Source: Streptococcus oricebi
GTDB lineage: Bacteria > Bacillota > Bacilli > Lactobacillales > Streptococcaceae
NCBI RefSeq assembly: GCF_017883985.1
Contig: NZ_PRDG01000003.1
Location: forward strand, 70,991-134,990
Direction: 5' to 3'
Length of the DNA: 64,000 nucleotides
The translations under genes were made by a program, and so were the position numbers. The notes under the pieces were generated by a model. That model was not told the origin of the DNA and did no database searches. It saw only the letters and a program-made list of their open reading frames with translations. Below are positions 27,650 to 36,435 of the stretch, piece after piece. Within the stretch, counting starts at the first letter, position 1. Each line of letters begins with the position of its first letter.

Positions 27650-27723
27650 GCTATTTCTAGCAAAAAGTAAAATTATTTGGTAAAATAAGGTCAGTTGTAT
27701 GCTAAAAAGAAGACAAGTGAACC

Positions 27724-28434
27724 ATGAAAAAATACCAGCAATTATTTAAAACCATTCAAGAAGAAATCCTCAGTGAAAAATACCAGGTCGGCGATTATTT
27801 GCCCAGTGAACACGAGCTCAGCCAGACCTACCAAGTCAGTCGCTCAACAGTTAGAAAGGCTCTGGCTCTAGTAGAAAAAATTGGCCTGATTGAGAAAATT
27901 CAAGGACAGGGATCCAAGATTTTAAAGCGGGAACAAATTGACTTTCCGGTTTCGCGCTTGACTAGCTACCGCGAGCTTATCGAGCAGTTGGGCCTCCCCT
28001 CAACGACCAAGGTCATCCGCTTTGAGCTCTTAACTGTCGATCAACGGCTGGCTCGCATTACCGGTTTTGCCCCCTATCGCCTGGTCTGGCGCATTATCCG
28101 TCAGCGTCTGGTCGACCATACGGCTTCTGTTTTAGACATTGATTATATAGATAAGGAGCTAGTCACAGGCCTTAATCGGGAAATCGCCGAGCAGTCCATC
28201 TATGCCTATCTGGAAAATGACCTGGGGCTGGACATCACCTATGCCCGCAAGGAGATTACCATTGATCACGCCACAGACCGCGATAAAATCTTTCTCCAGC
28301 TAGGCAATGACCAGCATGTCGTCTCGGTCAAATCCCAAGTCTACCTAGCAGACGGCCAGCAATTCCAATATACGGAAAGCCGCCATAAACTGGAAAAGTT
28401 CCGCTTTGTCGACTTTGCCCACCGCCATAAATAA
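27724..28434 (+). CDS. treR: Trehalose operon regulator, GntR/HutC family
   Basis: A 236-residue GntR-family regulator of the HutC subfamily. The winged HTH occupies about 1-70 (Y-L-P-S-E-H-E-L-S, then S-R-S-T-V-R-K-A-L near 40), and the UTRA effector domain follows from about 90. It probably senses trehalose 6-phosphate and represses treP-treC. It is divergent from treP; the 196-base gap holds the treP promoter, cre-like site and inverted repeat. A weak ribosome site precedes the ATG. It has its own terminator. Confidence 0.93.
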   Translation: MKKYQQLFKTIQEEILSEKYQVGDYLPSEHELSQTYQVSRSTVRKALALVEKIGLIEKIQGQGSKILKREQIDFPVSRLTSYRELIEQLGLPSTTKVIRFELLTVDQRLARITGFAPYRLVWRIIRQRLVDHTASVLDIDYIDKELVTGLNREIAEQSIYAYLENDLGLDITYARKEITIDHATDRDKIFLQLGNDQHVVSVKSQVYLADGQQFQYTESRHKLEKFRFVDFAHRHK

Positions 28435-28439
28435 AGGTT

Positions 28440-28464
28440 AAAAGAGACCGCTTAGGTCTCTTTT
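28440..28464 (+). terminator. Intrinsic terminator after treR
   Basis: AAAAGAGACC (28440-28449) and GGTCTCTTTT (28455-28464), perfect 10-bp stem with a T-run. Confidence 0.92.
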
Positions 28465-28502
28465 TGACTGACTTCCAACTATATCAAGTCGCTAGACATA
28501 AA

Positions 28503-28533
28503 AAAGAGAAGCAACAAGGGCTACTTCTCTTCC
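28503..28533 (-). terminator. Intrinsic terminator after the CNNM/CorC gene
   Basis: AAGAGAAG and CTTCTCTT arms around 28503-28533, with a T-run on the minus strand. It overlaps the last codons of the upstream gene. Confidence 0.65.
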
Positions 28534-29858
28534 TCTTCTTCTGGCGGAACTTCCTTAATCAGCAATTTGACCTTGGTTACCCGGCCATTATTGACCTTAT
28601 CATTGATTAGGGTCAACTCTTTATTGTTACTTGTAATTTCATAGCTAATTCTTTCTTTCTGGTCAGGGATAGTCCCTACACCGGTCAGATAATAACCAGC
28701 AATGGTATCCACATCATCACTTTCTAGCTCGACATCAAAGTATTCGTTGAAGTCATTTAGACTCATGGTTCCTAGTACGATATAGGTGCTGTCAGCAATC
28801 TCATGAACCTCGATAGCTGTCTTGTCGGTTTCATCATCAATTTCCCCGACAATCTCTTCTAAGAGGTCCTCTAGGGTCACCAGACCAGCCATACCACCGT
28901 ATTCGTCCAGCAGGATAGCCATTTGATTTTGCGTATTGCGTAACTCTTTTAAAAGGTCATCAACGAAGATGGTCTCTGGCACAAAGAGGGGCTCTTGCAA
29001 GATCTTTCTGAGGACAATATTGTCAAAACCATTGGTAAAGGCTTCTGTCAGGAGGCGCTTGGTATGAATGAGACCAATCACCTTGTCCTTGTCCCCGTCA
29101 TAAACGGGGATACGGGAAAAACTCTGCTTGAGGATACTTTCGATAATCTCCTTTGTGTCGTCTTGAATATCGACCATAAAGGCATCGGTCCGTGGCACCA
29201 TCAGCTCACGCGCCATGAGCTCGTCCAGAGAGAATACCCCTTGCAACATCTCGATTTCATCGGCGTCCAAGGTCTCCTCACTCTTGGTCAGCATATACTC
29301 AATCTCATCGCGGGTCATCTTTTCATCTGCATCATCAAACTTCATCGGGGTTATCCGACTCAGGAGATTGGTAGAGGCAGATAGGAGCCAGACAAAAGGA
29401 CTGACAATCTTTCCTAAAAAGAGAATAATGGGAGCGGCCCAGACTGCCAAATCGTCCTTGAGATTGAGGGCAATTCGTTTGGGATAAAGCTCACCAAAAA
29501 CGATAGAGATATAGGTCAAGAGGGCCAAGGCCAAAAAGCTAGCCAGGGCGTGGGCCGTCTCAGAATTGCCTAAGAGACTGGCGATTTTACGCCCCAAGGT
29601 ATCCGCAAAGCTGGCCCCGGACAAGATGTTAATCAGGGTGATTCCAACCTGGATGGTCGATAGAAAATTATTAGGATTTTCTAAGATTTTTAGTAGGCGA
29701 AGATACTTACTATCTCCTTCTTCTGCCTTTTGCTCCACCCGGGCCCGATTAAGCGAGACCATGGCCATTTCGGCGGCTGAGAAAAAAGCATTTAAAAAGG
29801 TCAAAACGACTAATAATAAAAACTGTAGTAAAAGCGTCTGACTGCTGGGGTCTTCCAT
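28521..29858 (-). CDS. CNNM/CorC-HlyC domain membrane protein (hemolysin-like)
   Basis: A 445-residue protein with the CNNM/DUF21 membrane domain (four segments, about 8-150), a CBS-domain pair (about 215-345) and the C-terminal CorC/HlyC transporter-associated domain (about 360-435), ending in an acidic tail E-E-E-E-E. Members are linked to Mg2+/Co2+ export and tolerance, though often annotated as hemolysins. The start has an AGGAGAG site upstream. It is transcribed alone. Regulation by magnesium is not visible; no M-box lies upstream. Confidence 0.9.
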   Translation of the reverse strand: MEDPSSQTLLLQFLLLVVLTFLNAFFSAAEMAMVSLNRARVEQKAEEGDSKYLRLLKILENPNNFLSTIQVGITLINILSGASFADTLGRKIASLLGNSETAHALASFLALALLTYISIVFGELYPKRIALNLKDDLAVWAAPIILFLGKIVSPFVWLLSASTNLLSRITPMKFDDADEKMTRDEIEYMLTKSEETLDADEIEMLQGVFSLDELMARELMVPRTDAFMVDIQDDTKEIIESILKQSFSRIPVYDGDKDKVIGLIHTKRLLTEAFTNGFDNIVLRKILQEPLFVPETIFVDDLLKELRNTQNQMAILLDEYGGMAGLVTLEDLLEEIVGEIDDETDKTAIEVHEIADSTYIVLGTMSLNDFNEYFDVELESDDVDTIAGYYLTGVGTIPDQKERISYEITSNNKELTLINDKVNNGRVTKVKLLIKEVPPEEEEEK

Positions 29859-29950
29859 GAAATTTCTCTCCTAAAGTATGTATTATCTTTTGATTATATC
29901 ATAAATTCCCTCGGTTTGCATAGTTCATAAAAGAGAAATTGTCAGATATT

Positions 29951-29977
29951 TTGTGAATGTTCCTTTTGGTGTATAAT
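29951..29977 (+). promoter_or_regulatory. Candidate promoter of a short untranslated RNA
   Basis: TATAAT (29972-29977) with TTGTGA (29951-29956) 15 bases upstream, a sub-optimal spacing. No reading frame follows before the terminator at 30061-30099. The 200 bases between the CNNM gene and 30061 hold nothing else I can identify. Confidence 0.45.
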
Positions 29978-29983
29978 AGTTTT

Positions 29984-30099
29984 ACATCTCTAAGTTCTCT
30001 AATTATTTATTTTTGAACACTCTCAAGCAATTGGCTTTATTTCAGGACTTTTCACTTGGAAATAGCAACATTTAGGACGAGAGAATGTTGCTATTTTTT
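29984..30099 (+). ncRNA. Candidate small RNA (about 115 nt) or attenuated leader
   Basis: The stretch between a TATAAT element and a perfect intrinsic terminator (stem AATAGCAACATT/AATGTTGCTATT, 30061-30095, then a T-run) has no ATG-initiated frame with a ribosome site. It could be a free-standing sRNA, or a leader that attenuates transcription into the secreted-protein cassette. The coordinates of the 5' end are a guess from the -10. Confidence 0.4.
30061..30099 (+). terminator. Intrinsic terminator upstream of the secreted-peptide cassette
   Basis: Perfect 12-bp stem AATAGCAACATT/AATGTTGCTATT with an 11-base loop, then six T. Its 3' arm contains the -35 of the next promoter. Confidence 0.88.
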
Positions 30100-30116
30100 A
30101 TCAAATGTGTTATAAT
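30088..30116 (+). promoter_or_regulatory. Promoter of the secreted-peptide cassette
   Basis: TTGCTA (30088-30093), 17 bases, TATAAT (30111-30116). The -35 is embedded in the preceding terminator stem. Confidence 0.75.
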
Positions 30117-30232
30117 TTTATATAGAAAGTTGTATTTGTTTAGAAAGGAACACTTCGGAAACTATATTTAATGAATACAACTAGAACAGGTACTAACTTT
30201 TTGGTTTTATATTCTAAGAAAGTGTGCTTATT

Positions 30233-30586
30233 ATGAAAAAAATTAAAATATTTACTTTGTTACTTTTTTCTTTAATCATATTTACAGCAATCTCTACCTC
30301 TAATGTCAAGGCAGGTACAGACCCATATTGGGAACGACAAAAACAAATGACTCATATGGTTTATGGTCCTTTTTTCGCATACAGGACAGGTAGTGCTTTA
30401 AACCACTGGGGAGCTAAAATTCCTGGAACTTTTGAATATCGCGTCCGAAATGCAGTTTTATATAAATACGGAACTATAAATGCAGGAAAAACATATAGGG
30501 TACGTTGGTATCAGAAGATAAGTCCTAGAGGTAAATTCGGAATGGGACAGAGTGGGCAAGCTGTTGGTTTTTATTGTGAAAACTGA
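30233..30586 (+). CDS. Small secreted cationic protein, unknown function
   Basis: A 117-residue protein with a clear Sec signal peptide: M-K-K-I-K, a hydrophobic core to about residue 20, and a likely cut after V-K-A (about 27). The mature part is about 90 residues and strongly basic (roughly 13 Lys/Arg against 4 acidic), rich in Tyr, Trp and Gly, with one Cys near the end. I do not recognise a family. A GTG nine bases upstream is an alternative start. The gene is distinctly more AT-rich than its neighbours and is followed by a 32-codon gene and a terminator. A bacteriocin or host-directed secreted factor is possible but not shown. Confidence 0.75.
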   Translation: MKKIKIFTLLLFSLIIFTAISTSNVKAGTDPYWERQKQMTHMVYGPFFAYRTGSALNHWGAKIPGTFEYRVRNAVLYKYGTINAGKTYRVRWYQKISPRGKFGMGQSGQAVGFYCEN

Positions 30587-30604
30587 TATTAAGGAGGTCT
30601 TATT

Positions 30605-30703
30605 ATGAATGAGCTAATCAATATTTTGCTTTCATTTATTGATCCAATTGCAGCTATCTTTACAGCTTTATTAGGTCCTAAGAAAAAGAAAATAAGAGAC
30701 TAG
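30605..30703 (+). CDS. 32-residue hydrophobic peptide with basic tail
   Basis: ATG at 30605 with a perfect AAGGAGG 7-8 bases upstream, one of the best ribosome sites in the window. The peptide has an acidic start (M-N-E), a hydrophobic stretch of about 20 residues broken by D-P (S-F-I-D-P-I-A-A-I-F), then G-P-K-K-K-K-I-R-D. It could span the membrane once with the basic tail inside. It starts 18 bases after the secreted protein gene and shares its terminator. Plausible roles are an immunity or accessory membrane peptide, a leaderless bacteriocin or a type I-toxin-like peptide. The sequence does not decide. Confidence 0.7.
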   Translation: MNELINILLSFIDPIAAIFTALLGPKKKKIRD

Positions 30704-30725
30704 CTTAAGACCTGAACTGTATCAT

Positions 30726-30755
30726 AAAAAGAGGATTACATTTAATCCTCTTTTT
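30726..30755 (+). terminator. Terminator of the secreted-peptide cassette
   Basis: Perfect 13-bp stem AAAAAGAGGATTA/TAATCCTCTTTTT with a 4-base loop, 22 bases after the small gene's stop. Confidence 0.92.
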
Positions 30756-30838
30756 ATCTTAATCTGAAAGACTAATATCATTTCTCTAGTCTTAAGTATT
30801 CCTACCATCAAAAATTCACCCTATTTAAAGAATGCTTC

Positions 30839-31963
30839 CTATTTCTCAATAATTCCATATTCTTCTTTTTTTTTGGCTTCTTGGGCTTCCTTATGGTTAT
30901 CATAGAGATTGGCTAGGAATTTGATGATTTCCTTGATGATGGAGTAGGTTGGAATGGCGATAATCATGCCAATAATTCCATAAATATTGCTGGACAAGAG
31001 CAGGAGAATCATAATTGTGATTGGGTGGACCTTCATGACTCCACCGACAATCCGGGGATAGAGGATATTTCCATCCACCAACTGGACCAGAAGCATATAG
31101 CCAATAGCCAGGAACATTCTTTGAGGGTCGGTAAAGGCATTGGTTAAAATCATGGGAATCAGGCCAATGGTCGGACCGATATAAGGAATGAGATTGGCCA
31201 GGGCCGAAAAGATAGCAAAGACCAGGGCATACTTGAGGCCAATCACGCTATAACCGATAAAGGCCAGGGTTCCAATCAAGAGGGCATCAATAGAGATACC
31301 ACTGATGTAGCGGGCGACGGTGGCATTGAGGTTTTTAAGTAGGTTAGCGATATTTAGCTTGTCCCGCTTGAGAACGGTCCGCTCTAAGAGCGGCAAGAGC
31401 TTGTAGCCGTCCAAGAGGAAATAGACCAGAAAAATCGGGGTCATAATCAAAATCATCATGGTATTGATGAGGGCCGAAACCACACTGCCTAGACTATTGG
31501 TGACACTATTGAGAATATTTTGCAAAATATCAACATAGGATAGATTGAGCTGTTGCAGGGTGGACTGGATATTTAACTTTCTAATGGCTGGATTTTTAGC
31601 AATGTTATTGACAAAACTTTGAATCTCGCTGTAAACATTCTGGCTGGAGTTAATCAAACTGGTCAACTGGTTGATTAAGATAGGTAGGAGATAGACCACC
31701 CCTAAAATCAAGAGGCCAAAGATTAGAAAGAGGGCCAAGAGAATACCGAAAATCCTTCTAATTTTGAAATGTTTTTCCAAAAATCGCACGACCGGCTCGG
31801 TGATATAGTATAAAAAGCCTGCGATAAGTAGGGGGATTAAAATCGTATTAACCACACTAACCAGTGGTGTTACGACATTTCCCATTTCACGCCAGAGATA
31901 AAAGACTAGGCTAGCTAGTAAAATTTCCACTGTCCAAAAAAGTAACTTACTATTACGAAACAT
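30839..31963 (-). CDS. AI-2E/PerM family membrane transporter
   Basis: A 374-residue AI-2E family (PerM/YdiK) membrane protein with about eight hydrophobic segments. The conserved P-Y-I-G-P-x-I-G-x-I-P block is near 255-266 and a P-x-I-V-G-G-V-M-K-V-H-P block near 302-315. Members export small molecules or act as Na+/H+ antiporters. The start giving M-F-R-N-S-K has AGGAGGGG upstream; the 28-codon extension runs into the divergent promoter region and lacks a site. It is divergent from the ABC ATPase gene with only 74 bases between the starts. Confidence 0.87.
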   Translation of the reverse strand: MFRNSKLLFWTVEILLASLVFYLWREMGNVVTPLVSVVNTILIPLLIAGFLYYITEPVVRFLEKHFKIRRIFGILLALFLIFGLLILGVVYLLPILINQLTSLINSSQNVYSEIQSFVNNIAKNPAIRKLNIQSTLQQLNLSYVDILQNILNSVTNSLGSVVSALINTMMILIMTPIFLVYFLLDGYKLLPLLERTVLKRDKLNIANLLKNLNATVARYISGISIDALLIGTLAFIGYSVIGLKYALVFAIFSALANLIPYIGPTIGLIPMILTNAFTDPQRMFLAIGYMLLVQLVDGNILYPRIVGGVMKVHPITIMILLLLSSNIYGIIGMIIAIPTYSIIKEIIKFLANLYDNHKEAQEAKKKEEYGIIEK

Positions 31964-32037
31964 TCTTCCCCTCCTAAGAGCTATTTTAACATATTTTATG
32001 ATAAAATAAAGAAGATTTAAAAAAAGAAAGTAGAATA

Positions 32038-32832
32038 ATGGAAACAATTATCGAAATGAAGGATTTATCCCTGATGAGACAGGGAAAGTTCCTCTTGAAA
32101 AATCTTAATTGGACGGTAAAAAGGGGAGAAGTCTGGGCCATTTTAGGTCTGAACGGGGCTGGTAAATCAACCCTTTTACGTCTCATCATGGCCGATACTT
32201 GGAAGACTAGTGGCTCTTTAGAAGTTCTGGGCCAGACCTTTGGCCAGGGGGATATTCCTAGCCTGCGCCAAAAAATTGGAGTAGTCAGCTCTTTTTTGGC
32301 TGAACGCTTCCCCAGCCAGCTTTTAAGTGAGCAAATCGTTCTGACCGGTCGCTATAAAAGTAGCATTCTCTACAAGAGCTATGACCAGGCTGAGCTAAAA
32401 GAGGCTAAAAGTTTACTGACTGCTCTGGGGTCTCAGGACTTGATTGGTCGCAAGTATCTTAGTCTCTCACAAGGAGAGCGCCAAAGTCTCCTTATCGCTC
32501 GTAGCCTGATGGATCAGCCAGAAATCTTAATCTTTGATGAGGCCACTAGTGGGCTAGATCTCTTTGCCCGCGAGAAATTGCTGGGTCAAATTGAGAAAAT
32601 CAGCCAGCTAGATGATGCTCCCAGCATCATCTATGTCACCCATCATGCCCAAGAGATTAGTCAGACCATGTCCCACCTCCTGCTCCTTAGGGACGGGGAA
32701 ATTGTAGCCCAGGGAGAAAAGAGTCAGATTTTTAAGAAGGAGATTTTGAGTCAATTTTACGGTCAGGGAGTAGACATTATTCCCCTAGGTCAGGAGCGCT
32801 ATTTTGTCAAAGCCGAGGTTCCTCCATGCTAA
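32038..32832 (+). CDS. ABC transporter ATP-binding protein
   Basis: A 264-residue stand-alone ABC ATPase. Walker A G-L-N-G-A-G-K-S-T near 36-44, signature L-S-Q-G-E-R near 142, Walker B I-L-I-F-D-E-A near 161 and H-loop T-H-H near 200 are present. It resembles the YlmA/ModF-like group with no permease nearby. It overlaps the downstream membrane glycosyltransferase gene by 7 bases, so the two are coupled. It may serve a lipid-linked sugar process, but the substrate is unknown. Confidence 0.88.
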   Translation: METIIEMKDLSLMRQGKFLLKNLNWTVKRGEVWAILGLNGAGKSTLLRLIMADTWKTSGSLEVLGQTFGQGDIPSLRQKIGVVSSFLAERFPSQLLSEQIVLTGRYKSSILYKSYDQAELKEAKSLLTALGSQDLIGRKYLSLSQGERQSLLIARSLMDQPEILIFDEATSGLDLFAREKLLGQIEKISQLDDAPSIIYVTHHAQEISQTMSHLLLLRDGEIVAQGEKSQIFKKEILSQFYGQGVDIIPLGQERYFVKAEVPPC

Positions 32833-34355
32833 AGAAACTGACAAATTTTATCTTTCAGTTTGGCTACTTCTTGATTCTGGCCTTAGCGGCTATCCTCCTC
32901 TTTTTTCTGGGCCTGCAAATCTTCTTCTCCCATAGCTACATTCCCTTGGAGATTGCCGAAGGGATTCGCTTTGAGAACAATCCCCTTATCTTTTATCCCC
33001 TCCTGCTGGCCTTTTTGGGCCTGCTTATCCTCAGTCGTTTCTGGCTAAATAAGCTAACGGCTCCCAAACTCTTTATCTTTCTCAGCCTGTTCTATCTACT
33101 GGCTGCTGCTTACTTGATTATAAATAGTTCGGGATTGATTCGGGCCGATGCCAAGCATGTCTTTAACGCCGCCCTGGCCTTTAATCGGGGGGATTACAGT
33201 TCCTTGACGACCCTGGGGGGCTATATGTACCGCAACCCCCACCAGTTGGGCCTGATGAGCTTGGAACGACTCTATGCCCTCATCTCTCCGACCAGCCAAT
33301 TTATCTTTTCTATCAATCTAGTCTGGATAATCTTGAGCAATTTTCTCATCTATCGTATCACAGCTAAACTCAACAAGGATGAGCTGGTCCACAAGTACAC
33401 CATTCTTTTGACCTTTCTCTTTTTTCCTCAGTTCTTCTTTATCCTCTTTGCCTACGGCACCATTCCAGGCTTCTTTTTCTGCCTGCTCGGTTTTTACTTG
33501 CTGCTCTTATTCAATGACAAGCCTTCCTTTCACTATGGTTTGCTAGCGGCAATCTCACTTTCTATCGCCTGCCTCTTGCGGAACAACTACATTATCTTTG
33601 TTCTTATGGTCTTGGGCATCTACTTTCTTTCCCTCTTTCAGACTTGGTCCTTTAAAAAATTGCTCCTTTTAGGAACGATTCTGGCCTGCCTCTTTCTATC
33701 TGGCAAGGCCATCAATCGCTACTATGAGGACCTGGTCGGCCACACCATCGGCGAGGGAACACCCAAGATTGCCTATGTTACCATGGGCCTGCGAGATGAC
33801 CCCAACCGCAAGACCTTGGGAGGCTGGTATGATGCCTACAATACTAAAATTTTAAAACGCAATGGCTATGATGAAAAAAAGGCCGAGCAAATGGCTATCC
33901 AGGACCTCAAGCAGCTCCTGCTGAATTTTCTTAAGAATCCTAGCTATGCCCTAAGGTTCTTCTATGAAAAGGTTAAGTCCACTTGGACCGAGCCAACCTT
34001 CCAGTCGATTTGGACTGGACCCCAGCTAGAGCGGCAGCAATATACGGCCACCCCGCTCTTAAGAAGCATTTACGAGGAAAAAGAGGGCTACCAAAGACTC
34101 AATCTTTTTGGCCTGGTCCTACTTTCCAGCATCTACCTCTTAACAAGCTGCTTTTTGCTCTACCAAATCTTTTGGGCCCAAAAGTCCTTGAGCGTTTTTG
34201 AGCTCTATCCCTATGTCTTTTTTCTGGGAGGATTTTTCTTCCACTTCTTTTGGGAAACCAAGAGCCAGTATGTCTATATCTATATTCTCCTGCTGCTGCC
34301 TACTGCAGCCCAGGTCCTGAGCTTAAACAAGCAAAAACTCACTCGGCAAAACTGA
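32826..34355 (+). CDS. Polytopic GT-C-type glycosyltransferase (TIGR03766-like)
   Basis: A 509-residue membrane protein with about 11 hydrophobic segments and a large outside loop (about 300-400). The first outside loop has G-L-I-R-A-D-A-K near residue 104, like the catalytic acidic motif of dolichol/polyprenol-phosphate-dependent (GT39/GT-C) mannosyltransferases. The overall pattern matches a Gram-positive family of integral membrane glycosyltransferases. It probably transfers a sugar from a lipid carrier outside the cell. It overlaps the ABC ATPase gene. Acceptor unknown. Confidence 0.75.
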   Translation: MLKKLTNFIFQFGYFLILALAAILLFFLGLQIFFSHSYIPLEIAEGIRFENNPLIFYPLLLAFLGLLILSRFWLNKLTAPKLFIFLSLFYLLAAAYLIINSSGLIRADAKHVFNAALAFNRGDYSSLTTLGGYMYRNPHQLGLMSLERLYALISPTSQFIFSINLVWIILSNFLIYRITAKLNKDELVHKYTILLTFLFFPQFFFILFAYGTIPGFFFCLLGFYLLLLFNDKPSFHYGLLAAISLSIACLLRNNYIIFVLMVLGIYFLSLFQTWSFKKLLLLGTILACLFLSGKAINRYYEDLVGHTIGEGTPKIAYVTMGLRDDPNRKTLGGWYDAYNTKILKRNGYDEKKAEQMAIQDLKQLLLNFLKNPSYALRFFYEKVKSTWTEPTFQSIWTGPQLERQQYTATPLLRSIYEEKEGYQRLNLFGLVLLSSIYLLTSCFLLYQIFWAQKSLSVFELYPYVFFLGGFFFHFFWETKSQYVYIYILLLLPTAAQVLSLNKQKLTRQN

Positions 34356-34367
34356 GTGAGTTTTTTT
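34333..34367. terminator. Terminator between glycosyltransferase and antiporter genes
   Basis: AAAAACTCACTC and GAGTGAGTTTTTTT arms with a 9-base loop. It overlaps the glycosyltransferase stop and could serve the converging antiporter gene too. Confidence 0.88.
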
Positions 34368-34369
34368 AT

Positions 34370-36424
34370 CTAACGATTTCTGGCATAATTGATCATATCA
34401 TAAGGCAGGGTATTAACCGTTTCCTTCAAGGAATAATTTTCCAGATTATTAACATTGCGACGTAGGCGCTTAGCATAGCTAGCAGAGATGAGCTTATTTT
34501 CTTCGTATTCAAAGATAAGTTTACGCTCCAAATAGTAGCCCCAGAGCATCTCGTCAATATTGTTGGGTTTTATGCGGGTAATAACCCGCTCGATAAAGGC
34601 CCCACTACCGATAATAGCTGTTTCCCTAATCCGCGATTCCTGCAAGAAGCTAATCAGGAAGGTTTGGTAGACCCCTTTTAAATTTTCCAAACTATCGACA
34701 ATCACCTCTGTATTTGACAGATAGAGTTGGGCAATTTCTTCGATATCCTGCTCGGTTAAGCGAGGACTCTTGGGCTTGGACCAGGAGCGCAGGGTAGAAC
34801 CCAGAGTCAAGAGCTCATGAACTAGGAGGCGCAAGAGACGCAGCGAGACTAAAAAGAAATAGGTCAGGCGCGAGGCCAGATGCCGATTGATGGCCTGCTC
34901 CTTATTTTGTAAATATTTCTGATAGAGATGGTAGCTGCGATTGCTGATTTTTCCCTCTTCATAGGCCTGCTCCAGACCATCATTTTCAATACTTAAAATC
35001 AAAAGCTGGAGATTGGTCCAGTCCTTTTGAACAGAGCCTTTTTCCTGCTCCAACATCAGGTTTTCAATCCGACCATGATAGTTGTCAATAGCGGCATATA
35101 AGGGGGCCTTGGCCTTGCTGACCTTGAGTTCCTCCTCAAGTTGAGCCACCACATCGTTTAAAATAGCAATGTGCATAAGGTGCTCTCCAGTTTCGGAGCG
35201 ACTCTGGGCCAGACGAGGCAGGATTAAAATTCCGCTCAAAAAGCTAAGGAGGGTCACCCCTGCTACCAGAAAGAGAAGGAGGGGATAGGCCTGCTCCAAC
35301 TCAGTGGGAATCAAGAGAATGGTTGCAATCGAAACCGTCCCCTTGACCCCTGAAAAGGTTAAAAGCAAGATGTCCTTGAGATAATTTTGCATCTTCTTCT
35401 TCAGGCGTCTGAGCCGGTAGAAGTAAAAGGCAAAAATCATGATAAAGCGAATGGCAAATAAAAGTAGGGTCAAAAGTAAGATACTGACGAGGAGGAGCAG
35501 ATTGTCGTAAAAGGGGCTCTTTAAAATAGGCTCCGCAATGACTTCAATCTCCATTCCCAGGATAACAAAGACCGAGCCATTGAGCATAAAGCTAATGGTC
35601 TGCCAGACGGTATCGGTCACCGTATCAACCTGGGCCTCTAGCAGGGTAATCCGCTTAAAGCGACTGGCCTTAAAGATTCCTGCCACCACCACAGCAATAA
35701 TCCCCGATACATGGATTTCCTCGGCCAAAAAGAAGGTAACCAAGGGCAGGCCTAATTCCAAGAGTAATTCACTGGCAATATCAGAAGCCCGCATACTCAA
35801 CAGAAAACTGTGGAGCCAACGGTTGACTAGAGCAGTCAGCCCGCCAACCAAAAAACCACCCAGGATGGATAAAACCAAGGAGACGCTAGCCTTTTCTAAA
35901 GAAAAGGTCCCATTGGTCCAGGCGGTAAGGGCAACCTGAAAGGCAATCAAACCGCTGGCATCATTGAGCAAGCCCTCTCCTTTTAGGGTGTTTTCAATCC
36001 GCTTGGGAAAGGAAAAGCGATCCGACAGGGAGGAAAAGGCCACCAAATCAGTTGGACCTAGGGCAGCTCCCACCGCTAGACAGGCCGCCAAGGGTAGGCT
36101 CAACCAGAAATAATGGGCCAGGTAGCCCAGACTAAGGGTACTGATAAAAATAACCGGAAAAATGAGAAAAAGGATTATCCGCCAGTGCTTGAGGATACTG
36201 GTAATATCACTTTCTTCGGCCTCTCGAAATAGGAGGGGACCGATAACCAAGGCTAGAAAGAGATCCGTTTCCAGGTGAAAATCATTTTGTGGTATCAAGA
36301 AGCCCAAGCCAATCCCTAGCAGAATCTGTAAGAGGGGCTGGGGAAGCTTGGGAAAGAGTTTGTTGGTCGCACTAGAGATAATCAGGACCAAAACAAAAAT
36401 AATGGCTGCAAGGAGAAGTTCCAA
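34370..36424 (-). CDS. Na+/H+ antiporter, CPA1 (NhaP) family
   Basis: A 684-residue monovalent cation/proton antiporter. The first 410 residues hold about 12 membrane segments with the CPA1 ion-site region G-P-T-D-L-V near 145-150 and N-D-A-S-G near 175. The last 270 residues are a long cytoplasmic helical domain. The start is best placed at the TTG 6 bases after AAGGAGG; a TTG two codons earlier touches the ribosome site itself and is unlikely. It handles Na+ and pH homeostasis. It follows the coiled-coil gene by 11 bases. Confidence 0.9.
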   Translation of the reverse strand: MELLLAAIIFVLVLIISSATNKLFPKLPQPLLQILLGIGLGFLIPQNDFHLETDLFLALVIGPLLFREAEESDITSILKHWRIILFLIFPVIFISTLSLGYLAHYFWLSLPLAACLAVGAALGPTDLVAFSSLSDRFSFPKRIENTLKGEGLLNDASGLIAFQVALTAWTNGTFSLEKASVSLVLSILGGFLVGGLTALVNRWLHSFLLSMRASDIASELLLELGLPLVTFFLAEEIHVSGIIAVVVAGIFKASRFKRITLLEAQVDTVTDTVWQTISFMLNGSVFVILGMEIEVIAEPILKSPFYDNLLLLVSILLLTLLLFAIRFIMIFAFYFYRLRRLKKKMQNYLKDILLLTFSGVKGTVSIATILLIPTELEQAYPLLLFLVAGVTLLSFLSGILILPRLAQSRSETGEHLMHIAILNDVVAQLEEELKVSKAKAPLYAAIDNYHGRIENLMLEQEKGSVQKDWTNLQLLILSIENDGLEQAYEEGKISNRSYHLYQKYLQNKEQAINRHLASRLTYFFLVSLRLLRLLVHELLTLGSTLRSWSKPKSPRLTEQDIEEIAQLYLSNTEVIVDSLENLKGVYQTFLISFLQESRIRETAIIGSGAFIERVITRIKPNNIDEMLWGYYLERKLIFEYEENKLISASYAKRLRRNVNNLENYSLKETVNTLPYDMINYARNR

Positions 36425-36435
36425 TACCAACCTCC

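Noticed and set aside
30171..30236. 21-codon frame whose TGA overlaps the secreted protein ATG
   Set aside because: Possible coupling peptide, but the only SD-like run is about 20 bases upstream, too far. Kept out of the gene list.
30233..30586. Lactococcin 972-type bacteriocin
   Set aside because: Size and secretion fit, but the mature sequence does not show the family pattern and no immunity ABC transporter follows.
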